A stretch of DNA of 64,000 bases from Aralia elata (Eukaryota > Streptophyta > Magnoliopsida > Apiales > Araliaceae). Position 1 is the stretch's first letter. The number at the start of each line of letters is the position of its first letter. A program made the position numbers and the translations under genes. The stretch lies in contig CM068385.1 in assembly GCA_034770075.1 (NCBI GenBank), positions 53,700,746 through 53,764,745 on the forward strand. The letters run 5' to 3'. Positions 1-11,584 of the stretch are shown here, one piece after another. The notes under the pieces were generated by a model. That model ran no database searches, was not told where the DNA came from, and worked only from the letters and a program-made list of their open reading frames with translations.

Positions 1-48
1 ATTTTAATGAGTCAGCTATGTGTTCCTATTTAAACCTTTGGGTGTATT

Positions 49-1872
49 TGATAGTAGTATGCACACAAGCCAATCATATTTGATATGATGTAGCATATAC
101 TTTGTAATCTTATTCATTTATTAATAAAAGAATTGATTTTCTTAAAAGGCATTTTATATTATCTACATAGTGCTGTTATATTAAATGTGATAAACCCATA
201 GTTTTGAGCAATGCTTTTAGAATCATGATGGTGATCATGCTAATGAGATCTAAATTCTAGATAGCTCACAAACTAAAATTGTTCCTAATCGTTGGATTAC
301 TAAATTGGGGATTAGTGAATCCGGATAGATTAGTACATACGTTGCTTGCTCTTAGGAAGAGGATGATTGATCTCATAATCATTTGTGTGGAGACACTAAA
401 GCAAGTATGTAGGTGCTTATTAGAGAATAAGTTCACTGAACGTGACTCGCTAAGGAATACCTAATGGAGTTTTACTCGCCTGTTAATAGGAATTCCTCTA
501 GTGATAGTAGTACAAGTGATCCTTGGACTTGAGATCATCATAGTATCTTGTGTATGATGAGTTATACTTTGACATGTCCCTTAAGACCTTGTGGGTATAT
601 CAAAGGGTATGATTGGGTATAATTAGTTATACATGGAGATAGGTGAATGATCAACAAAGAATCTACCACGTCTAGTAAAAGATGTGAATGTCCTATGTGA
701 TTCGATAAATGATAACTCAGTAGTCCTTGGCCAAGGCAGAATGAAATTAGAAAGGAGTTTCTATTTTGCATTATTTAGAGTTATGCATTTGGGAATCGAA
801 ATACATATAATTAAATAAAATAAGACTTGACAGTAAATCTATGTCTTATATTTAATTGGGACATTGTATGGTAGAATGATTGAATTGTACGGTAACTATC
901 TACTCAAAGGTTCTTTTGTGATTAATGTTGAAATCTATATTATCTGGAAAGTCGTTGATCGCTAAGGGGGCTTACCCTTATTGTAGAATAAATGTTATTT
1001 ATTTAAATGAATTAAATAGTTTAATTTATTTATTTAAATAAGATTAGAATTGTTCTAATTGATTTATTCACAACCGGTTTAATATGGAGAACCTAAAAGG
1101 GTCACACCGCAAAAGGAAAATATTTATTTAAGAAGTAAATGGCATAATGGTAATAATAAGTTAAGTGTATTTAATTTAATCTATGGAGATAGAATAAATT
1201 AAATAGCTTAATATTTATTATTTAATATTTTGGAAATATTAAATATAAATTAATAAGAGGAGTCTTATTATTATTATTACTATTACTATTATTTAATTCC
1301 TAATAGGGATTGGGAATTAATTAATAGAAGTACTCTCCCATGGATTCCTAATTGGATTAGGAGCATTATTAATTAAAGGAGTTTAATTATAATATAAACC
1401 CTAATCCTAAATAGTTTAGGGAAAGGGTTATTCCTACATCTATAAAGAAGAGGGGTCTTATCATAGATTAGGGTTACACACTCTTGCATTAGATTGTGGA
1501 GAGTACTTACAATTTCTATAGAGATAGAAACTAGGGTTTTGCCAAATACCCAACTTCTTGAATACTTGTTCTTCCTTGGTGGATCACCTCTAGAGGCCAA
1601 ACACATGGGTGGCTAACGTTGATCAAAGGAAGGAATCACACCGTAGCATTCAAGGAGAACACGAAGGACTAGGAGTTGAACTTGTACCCGAGGAAGCTTT
1701 GTTCTACGAGGGTATAATTTCTTATTCTCTTTATCTTTCGTTTATATCGTTAATTGAGCACATAGATTGATCTTGGTGATGGTTTGTATAAAATTTTAAA
1801 ATCCGATTTTATCGCGCTTCCGCACTATTTATGTAATTTGATTGCATGTTTGCGTTATATACAAACCTAACA
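49..1872 (+). mobile_element. Copia solo LTR with target duplication GTATT
   Basis: It starts TGATAGTAGTATGC and ends AACCTAACA. Flanking GTATT copies lie at 44-48 and 1873-1877. The uninterrupted target, with one GTATT, is present in the other LTR of element 1 near 6510. The sequence is the same family as both LTRs of the complete copia element (33620-35410 and 40674-42471, there on the minus strand) and the split LTR at 33100/43136. No internal domain is present, so it is a product of LTR-LTR recombination. Its length of 1824 bp compares with 1791 and 1798 bp in the complete element. Confidence 0.95.
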
Positions 1873-2523
1873 GTATTGGTGGATTATGTGACTATGTGAT
1901 TTATTGATCTACTTTGTGTTAGGGGAGTCACTAGTAGTATATTTAAACTAGTGAGCAAACCCTAAGCCTTTATACCCATAGAATTGGCAAAGCCTTTACT
2001 AAATTAAATATTCAAGTATATTGAATATAGTTAGTAAATAAGGTATGTGAGTTAATTAATGAAAGTAGTGGTTAATGAGATATGGCCAAATTGAATAATA
2101 ATATTAATAGTCAATTTAGTAATTTATTTACTAAGTGACTAAGTTACTTCATTAATAAATCTAGCCCAATTATTTATATTAATCATGGATTTGGGTATTA
2201 ATTGCGTGGCATATTAAATGAGCTATCATTGGGTTTAATTAAAAGGCCCTATATTGCATTTAAATAGGTTTGGTTTCATTAGCCCAATCATTTAATTCTA
2301 AGCCCAAAGTTTATTTGAGGTATTGCCCAAAACCTAGCCCACTTGGTAAGTTAAAGATGTAGCACTAATTAATTTAATGGTGGTATATTTGGGACATCAT
2401 TTTGGGACAAAAATCCCTCATATGCCGTGGACCATAGAGAGAGAAAGAACAAGTTGGTTTTTTAAATTTTAATTAAAGTATTATCTAGCTTGTGTTGGAA
2501 GTTGGATTTTAGACTTGATGGTA

Positions 2524-2680
2524 TAGCTACCTAAGATGTCAATAGCTACCTAAAATATCACATAGCTACCTAAGATGTCAAGTAGCTACCTAAGATGTCA
2601 CATAGCTACCTAAGATGTCAAGTAGCCTCCTAAGTTGTCAAGTAGCCTCCTAAAATGTCAACTAGCCACCCTAGTGACAC
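2524..2680 (+). repeat. 20 bp minisatellite inside the element 1 LTR
   Basis: About eight tandem units of 19-20 bp share the core tagctacctaagatgtca. Later units drift to tagcctcctaa and tagccaccc. The array lies upstream of the T-rich and purine-rich leader of the LTR. Confidence 0.85.
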
Positions 2681-3730
2681 AAAGCTCTCACTAGCCCCAT
2701 GATGACAAAAGGTAGAGGTATCTTGCTATTATTCAATTAGTAAGCCTTTTATCCAATGGACAACAAAGATATGGGGGATATTAGTTATACTCCTAGTTGT
2801 ATCTAACTATATTGCAAGATACATTCTTGAATCACCACACTTCATTTTCTCTTCATTTTTTTTCTCCTATTCTTCTTCTTCTATTTTCTCCCAAGCTAGC
2901 AAAATACAAAGAGAGAAAAGAGAGAGAGGGGTTCGGTTCTTGAGGGGAAGGAGAGGGGTGTTAGCTTGATTAGTGCACTCTAAGTTCATATCTTACTTTG
3001 GTAGATCAAGGAAGGTTGCTACTAGAACAAGGTATAACCTAAATCTTCATTTCCTTCTTTTATTTGGTATTATAACAAGATAGCAAGTTTTGATGGGGTT
3101 ATGAACTAATACCCAAGATACCCTAGTTCTACATATCATCATGTATGGAACTAAGTATTTTGAGTGTTAGATCAAAGATTTAGAGGAAAAAAGTGAGCAT
3201 ATGTTCTCCTAGGGGTGAAACCCTAGTTTTTCCTTCCACTAAATCTTGTGTAACTCAAGTTTTACAACTTGGATTTGTGATCCGTAAAAGGGGGGGTGCT
3301 AGATACATGAGTTAGCTAGTAAACCCAAGTGGTAGAACACAAATCCAATAAGTTTTGAAGCCTTGGGGGCTATTTTCCCAAAATAGTCCAGCTATAAAAC
3401 TTAAAGCTTTAAAACCCTAAAAGCTTGTTGTCCTCGTTTTTCCAAAGGTTGTTTCGGCCAGTTATGGATCTTTTAAAAATCTGGAAAACATCATAGAGGT
3501 ACCTTAAGAAGTTATCTACAAGTAAGAAAAAGAACGAACACGTTTCGATGTGTGGTTTTTGTCTAATGGCTTTTACCGTGAAGGACTCCTAAATATTCTT
3601 ACCTGGATTACTCACTATGTATACCTTGGAAAAATATGAAATTTTTACAGTATGTTTATATATGTTATGAGAGTGTACTCTGAAAATTTCAGAATTTTCT
3701 AAGAAAAACTCGATTTATGAAAAATGTAAG

Positions 3731-4818
3731 TTAAGGCTCAGTATCGACTACAGGGAATTGAACAAGGTTACGATTAAGAACAAGTATCCGCTGCCCATAA
3801 TTGATGATTTCTTTGATCAATTGAAGGGAGCAAAATACTTTTCAAAGATTGACTTGAGAACGGGATATCACCAACTAAAGGTGAGGCGGGAGGATATTCC
3901 AAAGACAGCATTCAAAACTCGATATGGGCACTTTGAGTTTTTGGTGATGTCGTTTGGGCTGACAAATGCGCCAGCAACATTCATGGATATGATGAACAGG
4001 GTGTTCAAGCAGTACTTAGACAAGTTTGTGGTAGTATTCATCGATGACATCTTGGTGTATTCAGTGATAGAGGAAGAACATGTTGAACATCCAAGGATTT
4101 CTTTGGAGGCATTAATAAGGGAGAAGCTGTACGCGAAGTTTTTGAAGTATGAATTTTGGTTGCAAAGGGTGCAGTTTCTAGGACACGTCATTGACAGGAA
4201 TAACGTTTCGGTAGACCCAGCAAAGGTGGAAGCCATTATCAACTGGGAGCAGCCGTAGACGCCGACGGAGATCAAGAGTTTCCTAGGGTTAGCGGGATAC
4301 TATCGGAGATTCATCCAGGATTTTTCGAAGATAGCATCACCGTTGACCAATCTAACCAGAAAGGCGATAAAGTTCGTCTGGACGGAGAAGTGCGAGGAAA
4401 GTTTCGTGGAGCTGAAGAAGAGACTTAGCCAAGCACCGGTGTTGGCTTTACCGGACGACACTGGAGGTTTTGTAGTATTCAGTGATGCGTCACACAAAGG
4501 CCTTGGTTGTGTACAAATGCAGCACGACAAGGTCATTGCATACACTTCACGTCAGCTGAAGGACTATGAGAAGGGATATCCGACTCATGATCTGGAATTA
4601 CAGCAGTAGTATTTTCCTTGAAGATTTGGAGGCACTATTTATATGGAGAGAGATGCGAGATATATACAGATCACAAGAGTCTAAAATATATCTTCACTTA
4701 GAAGGAGCTGAACATGAGGCAACGCCGATGGTTAGAACTGATCAAGGATTACGACTGTGAGATTCTTTACCATCCGGGAAAAGCAAATGTAGTGGCAGAT
4801 TCCCTGAGTAGGAAAGGC
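3731..4818 (+). pseudogene. Element 1 reverse transcriptase and RNase H (broken)
   Basis: The frame opens in the middle of reverse transcriptase at IDYRELNKVT and continues through KIDLRTGYHQ, FGLTNAPATF and the active-site block VVFIDDILVYS (F-I-D-D form). Upstream RT motifs are missing because of the deletion junction at 3728. The RNase H part shows FSDASHKGLG and ends near VADSLSRKG. Breaks: in-frame TAG at 4256, a frame change near 4600 and an in-frame TAG at 4699. The family normally makes one continuous gag-pol polyprotein, so this copy is dead. Confidence 0.9.
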
Positions 4819-6369
4819 AGGGAGAAATTGATGAGGCTTACAACTCAGGCAGAGTTGATAAAGGAGTTCAAACGTCTGGAATTGGAGGTTAAGTATCCAA
4901 TGGAGACGGATGAGAAATTGTTTACGGTAACAGCGAGCCCAACCCTATTAGATCAAATTAAGGAGGCTCAAGAAAAGGATGGGGATTGTAATTCAATAAG
5001 GAAGCGAATTGCCGAAGGCGAAGAGCTTAAGTATAAGATTGACAACACAGGGTTGTTAAGGTTTGAAGGGAGAGTCTGGGTACCGTTGGATCCGGAATTG
5101 AGGGAAGAAATCCTTCAGGAAGCTCACAACACGAAGTACTCAGTACATCCTGGGAGCACAAAAATGTATCAGGATTTGCGGCGAATTGTTTGGTGGCCAA
5201 ATATGAAACGAGAAGTGGCAGAGTGCGTCAGCCGATGTCTGACATTCCAACGGGTTAAAGTAGAGCACCAGTGACCGAGCGGACTGCTTCAACCATTAGA
5301 GATTCCAGAGTGGAAGTGGGAGCACATCACAATGGACCTTGTGGTGGGACTGCCACCAACTCAAAAGGGTTTAGATGCCATTTGGGTAATTGTGGATCGT
5401 CTAACCAAGTCTAGTCATTTTCTGCCAATTAAGATACGGTACAATCTGGAGCAATTAGCAAAGCTTTATGTCAAGGAGATTGTATCGCGTCATGGAGTAC
5501 CCGTATCTATTGTATCTGACAAAGATCCGCGCTTCACGTCGATTTTTTGGAAAAGTCTGCAGGCAAGAATGGGAACGCAGTTGAGGTTGAGTACGGCGTA
5601 TCATCCTCAAACCGACGGCCAGAGCGAGCGAACGATTCAGACCTTAGAAGATATGCTTCGGGCGGTCGTGATGGATTTAAAGGGCAGCTGGGATGACCAT
5701 TTGCCACTGTTGGAGTTTGCTTACAACAATAGCTATCATGCCAGTATCGGCATGCCACCGTACGAAGCGCTATATGGAAGGAAATGCCGAACCCCGATGT
5801 GTTGGGACGAGGTTGGGGAGCGAAGACTGCTGGGACCAGAAATGGTGCAGCAGACTACAGATATAGTGCGGCTGATCAGAAATCGTCTGGTAGCAGCCCA
5901 AGATCACCAGAAGAAATATGCCGACTTACATCGTCGGAAGCGGGACTTTGAAGTTGGTAGCTTTGTATTTTTGAAGGATCCCTGGAAAGGAAAGATCAGG
6001 TTTAGGAAGAAGGGCAAATTGAGCCCTAGGTTCATAGGACCGTTCGAGATTTTGAGGCGAATCGGCGAAGTGGCGTATGAGGTAGCGTTACCTCCTGAAC
6101 TTGAGCACATTCACAACGTGTTTCATGTGTCAGTGTTGCGGCCGTATAAACCAGGCTATAAGCACGTTATCTCCTATGAACCAATCCAAGTCGAGAAGAA
6201 CTTAACGTACGAAGAAGTTCCTGTCCAGATACTCGATAGGAAGGAGCAGAAGCTGAGAAACAAGACCATCCATTCCATCAAGGTTCTCTGGAGGAATCAC
6301 GCAGTCGAAGAAGCTACGTGGGCACTCGAAGAGAAGTTGAAAGTGAATTATCCGTTTTTATTTGAGTAA
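4819..6369 (+). pseudogene. Element 1 integrase with chromodomain-like tail
   Basis: The zinc-binding N-terminal part lies at about 5120-5260; the last Cys of the usual HHCC set appears replaced by Phe (CLTFQ). An in-frame TGA at 5272 separates it from the core. From 5332 the frame is open for 345 residues. The core has Asp2, Asp63 (VSDKDPRF) and Glu99 (DGQSER), giving the D-D-35-E spacing of retroviral-type integrases. The C-terminal 50 residues, including KVLWRNHAVEEATW, resemble the chromodomain used by chromoviruses to bind chromatin. The frame stops 47 bases before the 3' LTR, leaving room only for the polypurine tract. Confidence 0.9.
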
Positions 6370-6404
6370 CCCTATTTTTACAATTCCGAGGACAAAATTT
6401 TTAT

Positions 6405-6416
6405 AAGGGGGAGGGA
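6405..6416 (+). other. Polypurine tract of element 1
   Basis: A purine run (aagggggaggga) lies immediately 5' of the LTR start TGTAATGCCC. It primes plus-strand synthesis in this class of element. Confidence 0.85.
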
Positions 6417-7067
6417 TGTAATGCCCGTGAATTTTGAACGTCATTATTAATTAAATATAATTTAATTTTAATGAGTTAGCTTTGTGTTCCTATTTAAACC
6501 TTTGGGTGTATTGGTGGATTATGTGACTATGTGATTTATTGATCTACTTTGTGTTAGGGGAGTCACTAGTAGTATATTTAAACTAGTGAGCAAACCCTAA
6601 GGCTTTATACCCATAGAATTGGCAAAGTATTTACTAAATTAAATATTCAAGTATATTGAATATAGTTAGTAAATAAGGTGTGTGAGTTAATTAATGAAAG
6701 TAGTGGTTAATGAGATATGACCAAATTGAATAATAATATTAATAGTCAATTTAGTAATTTATTTACTAAGTGACTAAGTTACTTCATTAATGAACCTAGC
6801 CCAATTATTTATATTAATCATAGATTTGGGTATTAATTGTGTGGCATATTAAATGAGTTATCATTGGGTTTAATTAAAAGGCCCTATATTGCATTTAAAT
6901 AGGTTTGGTTTCATTAGCCCAATCATTTAATTCTAAGCCCAAAGTTTATTTGAGGTATTGCCCAAAACCTAGCCCACTTGGTAATTTAAAGATGTAGCAC
7001 TAACTTATTTAATGGTGGTATATTTGGGACATCATTTTGGGACAAAAATCCCTCATATGTCGTGGAC
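6417..7067 (+). repeat. 3' LTR of element 1, truncated on the right
   Basis: It begins TGTAATGCCCGTG and matches the 5' copy with few differences. It contains the intact target site for the solo LTR found in the 5' copy. At 7067 the match stops after cgtggac and sequence of the Tat LTR starts. Confidence 0.9.
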
Positions 7068-7685
7068 TTACGAAAGCAAGGTATATGTCTCGATTCCTAT
7101 TTTGACGAAGGTTTAAAAACTATTGTTTTGCCAAAACGACACCTAATGAAAATCTCACAGCTTTTGACAATTAAAATCAAACCTTTCTTTCTCGTATAAG
7201 CCGAAAGACATTCTAAAGCATTCTCAAAATAAAACACGACTTTTCACAAAAAACCCAAATGATTTCTTCATGCAAACTCACCACAACATTCACATAGGCA
7301 CACACGCACGCACACACACATTTTAAGAATTAAAGAATAGGAAAATCATCGAGATTGCGGTAACCGTGTTTCACGGAAGTCGGGGGGTGCCTAACACCTT
7401 CCCCTCGCTTAAGCAAGCCCCCGAACTCTATGAATCTCGGTTTGCAGACCAATTAATTCGGAGTCACATATGAGCCAGCGATTTACGAAAACGAAACTCG
7501 GATGAGTTGGTACATCCATTTCAAATATACCAACTGACGACTCTGGTCAATTAGCTCATCATAAAAACGATCTTTCAAAACCCCGTCGACATTTGTGCCG
7601 ACCTTTTCCAAAAAATCATCTAATAAAAAGGCTAAATTTGGAAAGGGTAACAATTAGCGCGGAAGCAATCTTCCCGGCGTCGACA
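7068..7685 (+). repeat. 5' LTR of element 2, left part missing
   Basis: It matches 19645-20263 of the 3' LTR almost exactly and ends in the same GGCGTCGACA. A short CA-rich run (cacgcacgcacacacaca) lies near 7300. The first two thirds of the LTR, including its start, are absent. Confidence 0.92.
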
Positions 7686-7687
7686 GC

Positions 7688-7705
7688 TGGCGACTCTGCT
7701 GGGGA
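7688..7705 (+). other. Primer binding site of element 2
   Basis: tggcgactctgctgggga lies two bases after the LTR end. It resembles the tRNA-Arg-complementary primer site described for Ogre/Tat elements. Confidence 0.8.
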
Positions 7706-8480
7706 ACGTTAGAGGGCTTAAGCCGCGTTCAAATCTTGATGTTGTCCTATCCTTTAAAAATCTATGAATGTGTATGTACGTGCGATATTGTGACCTGTTT
7801 TACTTGTTGTTGTGTGAATGTGTGTTTTGTCCAATAAATGAATGATTGAATGTAATTGCTTTACTTTAAAAGCAATCATTTGCATGCGGTGAGGACGATG
7901 AATGTGAATGTATGTTGAGAGTGTATCTCCTCCTGAGGCAAACCTGTCGGTTGCTTATTACTGGACTCGAAGGGGCTGCTCCCCGGAGATGGCTCAGAAA
8001 ACGCACCACCCAGATCCGCTATAATCGAAAGGATTCAGACGAGTAGATTACGAAGATTTGGGGACCTTCATGCTGAAAAGCCGCGAGAGTAACCTTAGGG
8101 TAGGTCAGCCTCAGATTAACCCAACGCAAGGAAAGTCTCTTCATGCCCTTTTACGTTTACGCGTATAAGTGTTATAGTCCCATTCAATATTTTTACATAT
8201 ATCTTCCCTGTTGTCAAAAGAAATTACTGACCTCTATGTTTTGCAGGGAATAGCTGGGAAAGCATAATAATTCGTGTTTATCAATTATTATTGCAATAAG
8301 GGACTGCTAACATTTTGTTTTGCAGGGAAAGATTAAAAAACCCAAAAACACAAAAGTTACAGCTTTAGCATGCATCCACATCTTTCATTTCCCAAAGATT
8401 AAACTCCAAACCGTTTTTTCTGTAGGATTGCTCCTCAAACGCGTTTGCAATCTAAGAGGGCCCGAGATTCTACATCTGAA
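7706..8480 (+). other. Untranslated leader of element 2
   Basis: This 775-base leader runs between primer site and gag with no convincing ORF. Two T-rich stretches ending ttttgcag occur at about 8242 and 8320, each followed by ggaa; they could act as splice acceptors, but this is inference. No ORF1, as found upstream of gag in Ogre, is visible. Confidence 0.6.
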
Positions 8481-11423
8481 ATGGCTGATATTCCACCTCC
8501 TAATCCTGCTTCCATATCTCGGGAGGAATTTGATGATTTTAAAAAGCAGATGTTGGAAATGGCCATGATGATGAAAAAGCAGTTGTTATTGAGACAGGAT
8601 CTGCCTAAGGATGATCCACCCCAGCCTAAGGGCGAGCCGGTCATCCCCAAAGCCATTCCTACACCTAACCGGACAGTAATCACTATCCCAGAGGAGGGAG
8701 ACACCGATGATCTTCGAAAGAAAATGAAGCAGATGGAGGAAACTATCCAATCTCTGAAAGGCATAGGTTCCCTGGGCAGGGTGAATTATTCAGATCTGTG
8801 TGTCTTTCCAGGAACCAGGTATCCGGAGAAGTTCAAGATCCCCGAATTTGAGAAATATAATGGGAAGGGAGACCCGTATACACACCTGAAAATATACATT
8901 GGGGAACTTGGGTCTTATGCAGAGGATGAAGGACTGAAGATGCAGTTATTCCAAAAGAGCCTAATGGGAGAAGCAAGAACTTGGTATGCCCGCCTTGATA
9001 ATGCTCGGATCCACAACTGGGAGGAGTTGGCCCATACTTTCTTGACACAATACAGCTTCCAGGCACAGATGGCCCATGACAGATATCAGATGACAAAGGT
9101 TAAGAAGCAACCAAAAGAATCTTTTAGAGACTATGCACAGCGGTGGAGGGGTATAGCTGCACAGGTGAATCCCCCAATGAGCGAGGCGGAGATGGTAATA
9201 ACCTTTGTGGATATTCAGGAGGCGCCCTATTATGAGCGAGTGATAGCGGGGATTGGAAGACCTTTTACCGAAATGATAAAGCATGGAGAAATGGTTGACA
9301 TGGGGTTAAAGTCTGGCAAGATCCGGGACTTCACAACTCTAGAAACAGTTGCGGAGCAAATCCAGAGTGAAAACTATGGTAGTACTTCCCGCATGACCCA
9401 AAAGAGAAAGGAGGAGGATGTTGCCCTCATCCTGCAAGGATCATCTAGGAAGGTGGAGAGTAGCCCTCCAGTGCAAGTACAGAGAATTATGCCACCCCGA
9501 CAATCTAATTTCGATAATCAAAGGACGGACGGACGAAGAAGATTTGAGACCACCAGAGATCGGGTATTCACCCCGCTTGGGGATCCTCTTGAACATATTT
9601 TGGCAGTATTAATAGCACAGAGAAAGATAGTCGATTTGGCACCCCCAATTGACCCAAAAGGGAGAAGATTTGACCCTAGTAAGAAGTGTGCGTACCATTC
9701 GGGTTCCCCTCGTCACGATACTCAGGGATGCTGGGCGCTGAAGCACAAGATTCAGAACATGATTGATAGCAGAGAAATCGTGGTGGAGCAACCAGAGTCA
9801 CCAAATGTTAAAGTCAATCATCTGCCTAAGCATGATGGGGAAGGGGTCAATGTGGTGGAAGCCAGCGAAGCCGGAGGACCACCAAGGATGAATTATATAA
9901 AGAGAATCGATGAGATGATTTGCATGACAAGTGATCAGGAGATTATACGAGGGACACCGATTAGGTTGGCGGGTCTAAGCAGGGGAATCACAGAGGCGCC
10001 TATCAGGTTAACGGCTCCGAAACCTCTCACAATTGCAGTAATACCACAAATCCCCATTAGCAGTCTGAAAACAGTGCCATGGAATTACGGGGGAGTATCA
10101 GAGGAGGCGGCCAGTTGTGCTTTTGTAACATCAAAGGGGAATCCTTTATATCTTCCAGGACGAGTCCTTGAGAGCAAAGGGAGGAAGAACGAAAAGATAT
10201 CCGAGGAGAAAGCTGTGGAATTCTTAAGGAAGATGAATCATCCAGAAGCAAAGAGGGTCAAGGTATTGAGCAAGGAATCGACTCTGACATCGATCATGAA
10301 TTTGGTATTGTCATCCGACGATCACTGCAGAATTCTAGCCAAAGTCCTGAAAGAGGCACACATTCCTAATGTGATTAGCAAAGAAGGTTTCGGCCATCTA
10401 GTGGACCATCTGTTAGAAAACAATGTAATATCGTTCACAGATGATGATATCCCCAAAGAGGGGAGGGGTCATCGGAAACTGTTGCATATTGCGGTAATCT
10501 CATCAGGATATGTTATGAATGGGGTGCTAATTGATGGGGGATCAGCATTGAATATCTGTCCATTCAGTACATTGGAAAAAATGAACGTCAATCCTAAGCG
10601 CCTGCGGGCCAGTTATGTGGTGGTACGAGCCTTTGACGGATCCCGGAAGGATAAGATGGGGGAGATAGAATTGCCTGTGGAGATAGGGCCTTGTACTTTC
10701 GATATTTCATTCCAAGTCCTGGATATCGCGGCAAGTTATAACATGTTATTGGGAAGGCCATGGATACACATGGCCGGGGCAGTTCCCTCTACGCTACACC
10801 AGCAAATTAAGTTTATCATCGACGGGAATCTGGTGACGATCTTTGCAGAGCATAATGGCCCTTCTCCTTCCAGGAATGGCCTACCGGTGATTAATGTGGA
10901 CGAATCGGTGGTACCCGCCAGTTTTCATGCGCTGGAAATCAATACTCCCCACTTCAGATGTCTGGGGGCTCCAGCCGTAAAACCTAAAGTCTCTCCTGAA
11001 CTTACCTTTGTTGCTAGAGAAATGATGAAGATGAAGTTTCGACCGGGGCAAGGGTCGGGAAAGAACAGTCAAGGAATTACTGAGCCTATTCAACTGCCCA
11101 ATCAGATAGGCAAGGCAGGGTTGGGGTATTATGGAGGCGTAGGGCAGAAACACTCTCAAAGGGAGACCCCAACTCGACTGGCCGAAAGTCTGATGCCGAA
11201 AGTCAACGAGGAACAAGGTACTGGCGAGCCTATGTCTGAGACAGGAGGTGGAAAATTGACCCCCACAAATGATGAGTCGGCCAAAAAGGAGAGTTTCCTG
11301 CAGGAGGTCATGCAACAGTTTGAAACCAAGTGTTATATCCTTGGATCGTCAGTAAGTAGTGGACAAGGGAAGGATGTTGCCACGCCGTCAGGCGCCCAAC
11401 ATAGTATGTCTGTCATCAATTAG
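8481..11423 (+). CDS. Element 2 Gag-protease polyprotein, intact frame
   Basis: ATG at 8481 gives 980 residues; the frame is also open upstream but without ATG. The capsid-like region spans residues about 95-270 (motifs CVFPGTRYPEKF, MGEARTWYARL, ESFRDYAQRWR). A Cys/His segment CAYHSGSPRHDTQGCW lies near residue 401, in place of a standard zinc knuckle. The retropepsin-like protease has VLIDGGSALN near residue 682 and MLLGRPWIH about 70 residues later; the catalytic triplet is D-G-G-S rather than D-T-G. A glycine-rich segment near residue 853 (FRPGQGSGKNSQGI) resembles a G-patch. The frame ends at TAG 11421 but stays open in the same phase for 54 more codons to TAA 11586, so the TAG may be a mutation or a readthrough site. 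Confidence 0.9.
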   Translation: MADIPPPNPASISREEFDDFKKQMLEMAMMMKKQLLLRQDLPKDDPPQPKGEPVIPKAIPTPNRTVITIPEEGDTDDLRKKMKQMEETIQSLKGIGSLGRVNYSDLCVFPGTRYPEKFKIPEFEKYNGKGDPYTHLKIYIGELGSYAEDEGLKMQLFQKSLMGEARTWYARLDNARIHNWEELAHTFLTQYSFQAQMAHDRYQMTKVKKQPKESFRDYAQRWRGIAAQVNPPMSEAEMVITFVDIQEAPYYERVIAGIGRPFTEMIKHGEMVDMGLKSGKIRDFTTLETVAEQIQSENYGSTSRMTQKRKEEDVALILQGSSRKVESSPPVQVQRIMPPRQSNFDNQRTDGRRRFETTRDRVFTPLGDPLEHILAVLIAQRKIVDLAPPIDPKGRRFDPSKKCAYHSGSPRHDTQGCWALKHKIQNMIDSREIVVEQPESPNVKVNHLPKHDGEGVNVVEASEAGGPPRMNYIKRIDEMICMTSDQEIIRGTPIRLAGLSRGITEAPIRLTAPKPLTIAVIPQIPISSLKTVPWNYGGVSEEAASCAFVTSKGNPLYLPGRVLESKGRKNEKISEEKAVEFLRKMNHPEAKRVKVLSKESTLTSIMNLVLSSDDHCRILAKVLKEAHIPNVISKEGFGHLVDHLLENNVISFTDDDIPKEGRGHRKLLHIAVISSGYVMNGVLIDGGSALNICPFSTLEKMNVNPKRLRASYVVVRAFDGSRKDKMGEIELPVEIGPCTFDISFQVLDIAASYNMLLGRPWIHMAGAVPSTLHQQIKFIIDGNLVTIFAEHNGPSPSRNGLPVINVDESVVPASFHALEINTPHFRCLGAPAVKPKVSPELTFVAREMMKMKFRPGQGSGKNSQGITEPIQLPNQIGKAGLGYYGGVGQKHSQRETPTRLAESLMPKVNEEQGTGEPMSETGGGKLTPTNDESAKKESFLQEVMQQFETKCYILGSSVSSGQGKDVATPSGAQHSMSVIN

Positions 11424-11584
11424 GCGGGACTGACTATGCCTGAAGAGGTTATGAAGGAGGATCAATGTGAGGTGGTTGTAGTCATCGAGGAAGTCACCGA
11501 TGCGAAGCCGCATTTCATCTGTCGCATTCCGGCTGATCTGACCACCGACAACTGGACGATGGAGCCAGTAATATCCAAACGAGG

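Larger units (their letters stand above)
1..3728 (+). repeat. 5' LTR of element 1, split by a solo LTR and truncated at both ends
   Basis: The window opens roughly 50 bases inside this LTR. Bases 1-48 and 1878 onward are continuous in the 3' copy at 6468-7067, so 49-1877 is an insertion plus its target duplication. Further right, 3200-3728 resembles a related LTR at about 21060-21570: both have a block containing 'gatccgt', a block with 'aaacccaagt', and the 'atttcagaatt' region. Homology stops at about 3728, where pol coding begins without any LTR end or primer site. Confidence 0.85.
1..7067 (+). mobile_element. Ty3/gypsy Tekay-like chromovirus remnant (element 1)
   Basis: The order is 5' LTR, pol, polypurine tract, 3' LTR. 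The two LTR copies align base for base from the window start (1-48 then 1878-2427) against about 6468-7067. An internal deletion joins LTR sequence directly to reverse transcriptase near 3728, removing the LTR end, primer site, gag and protease. A chromodomain-like tail on the integrase places it in the chromoviruses; the tail and the TGTAATGCCC LTR start suggest Tekay/Del, which is inference. Element 2 abuts at 7068 and the rest of the 3' LTR is missing. It cannot move on its own. Confidence 0.9.
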
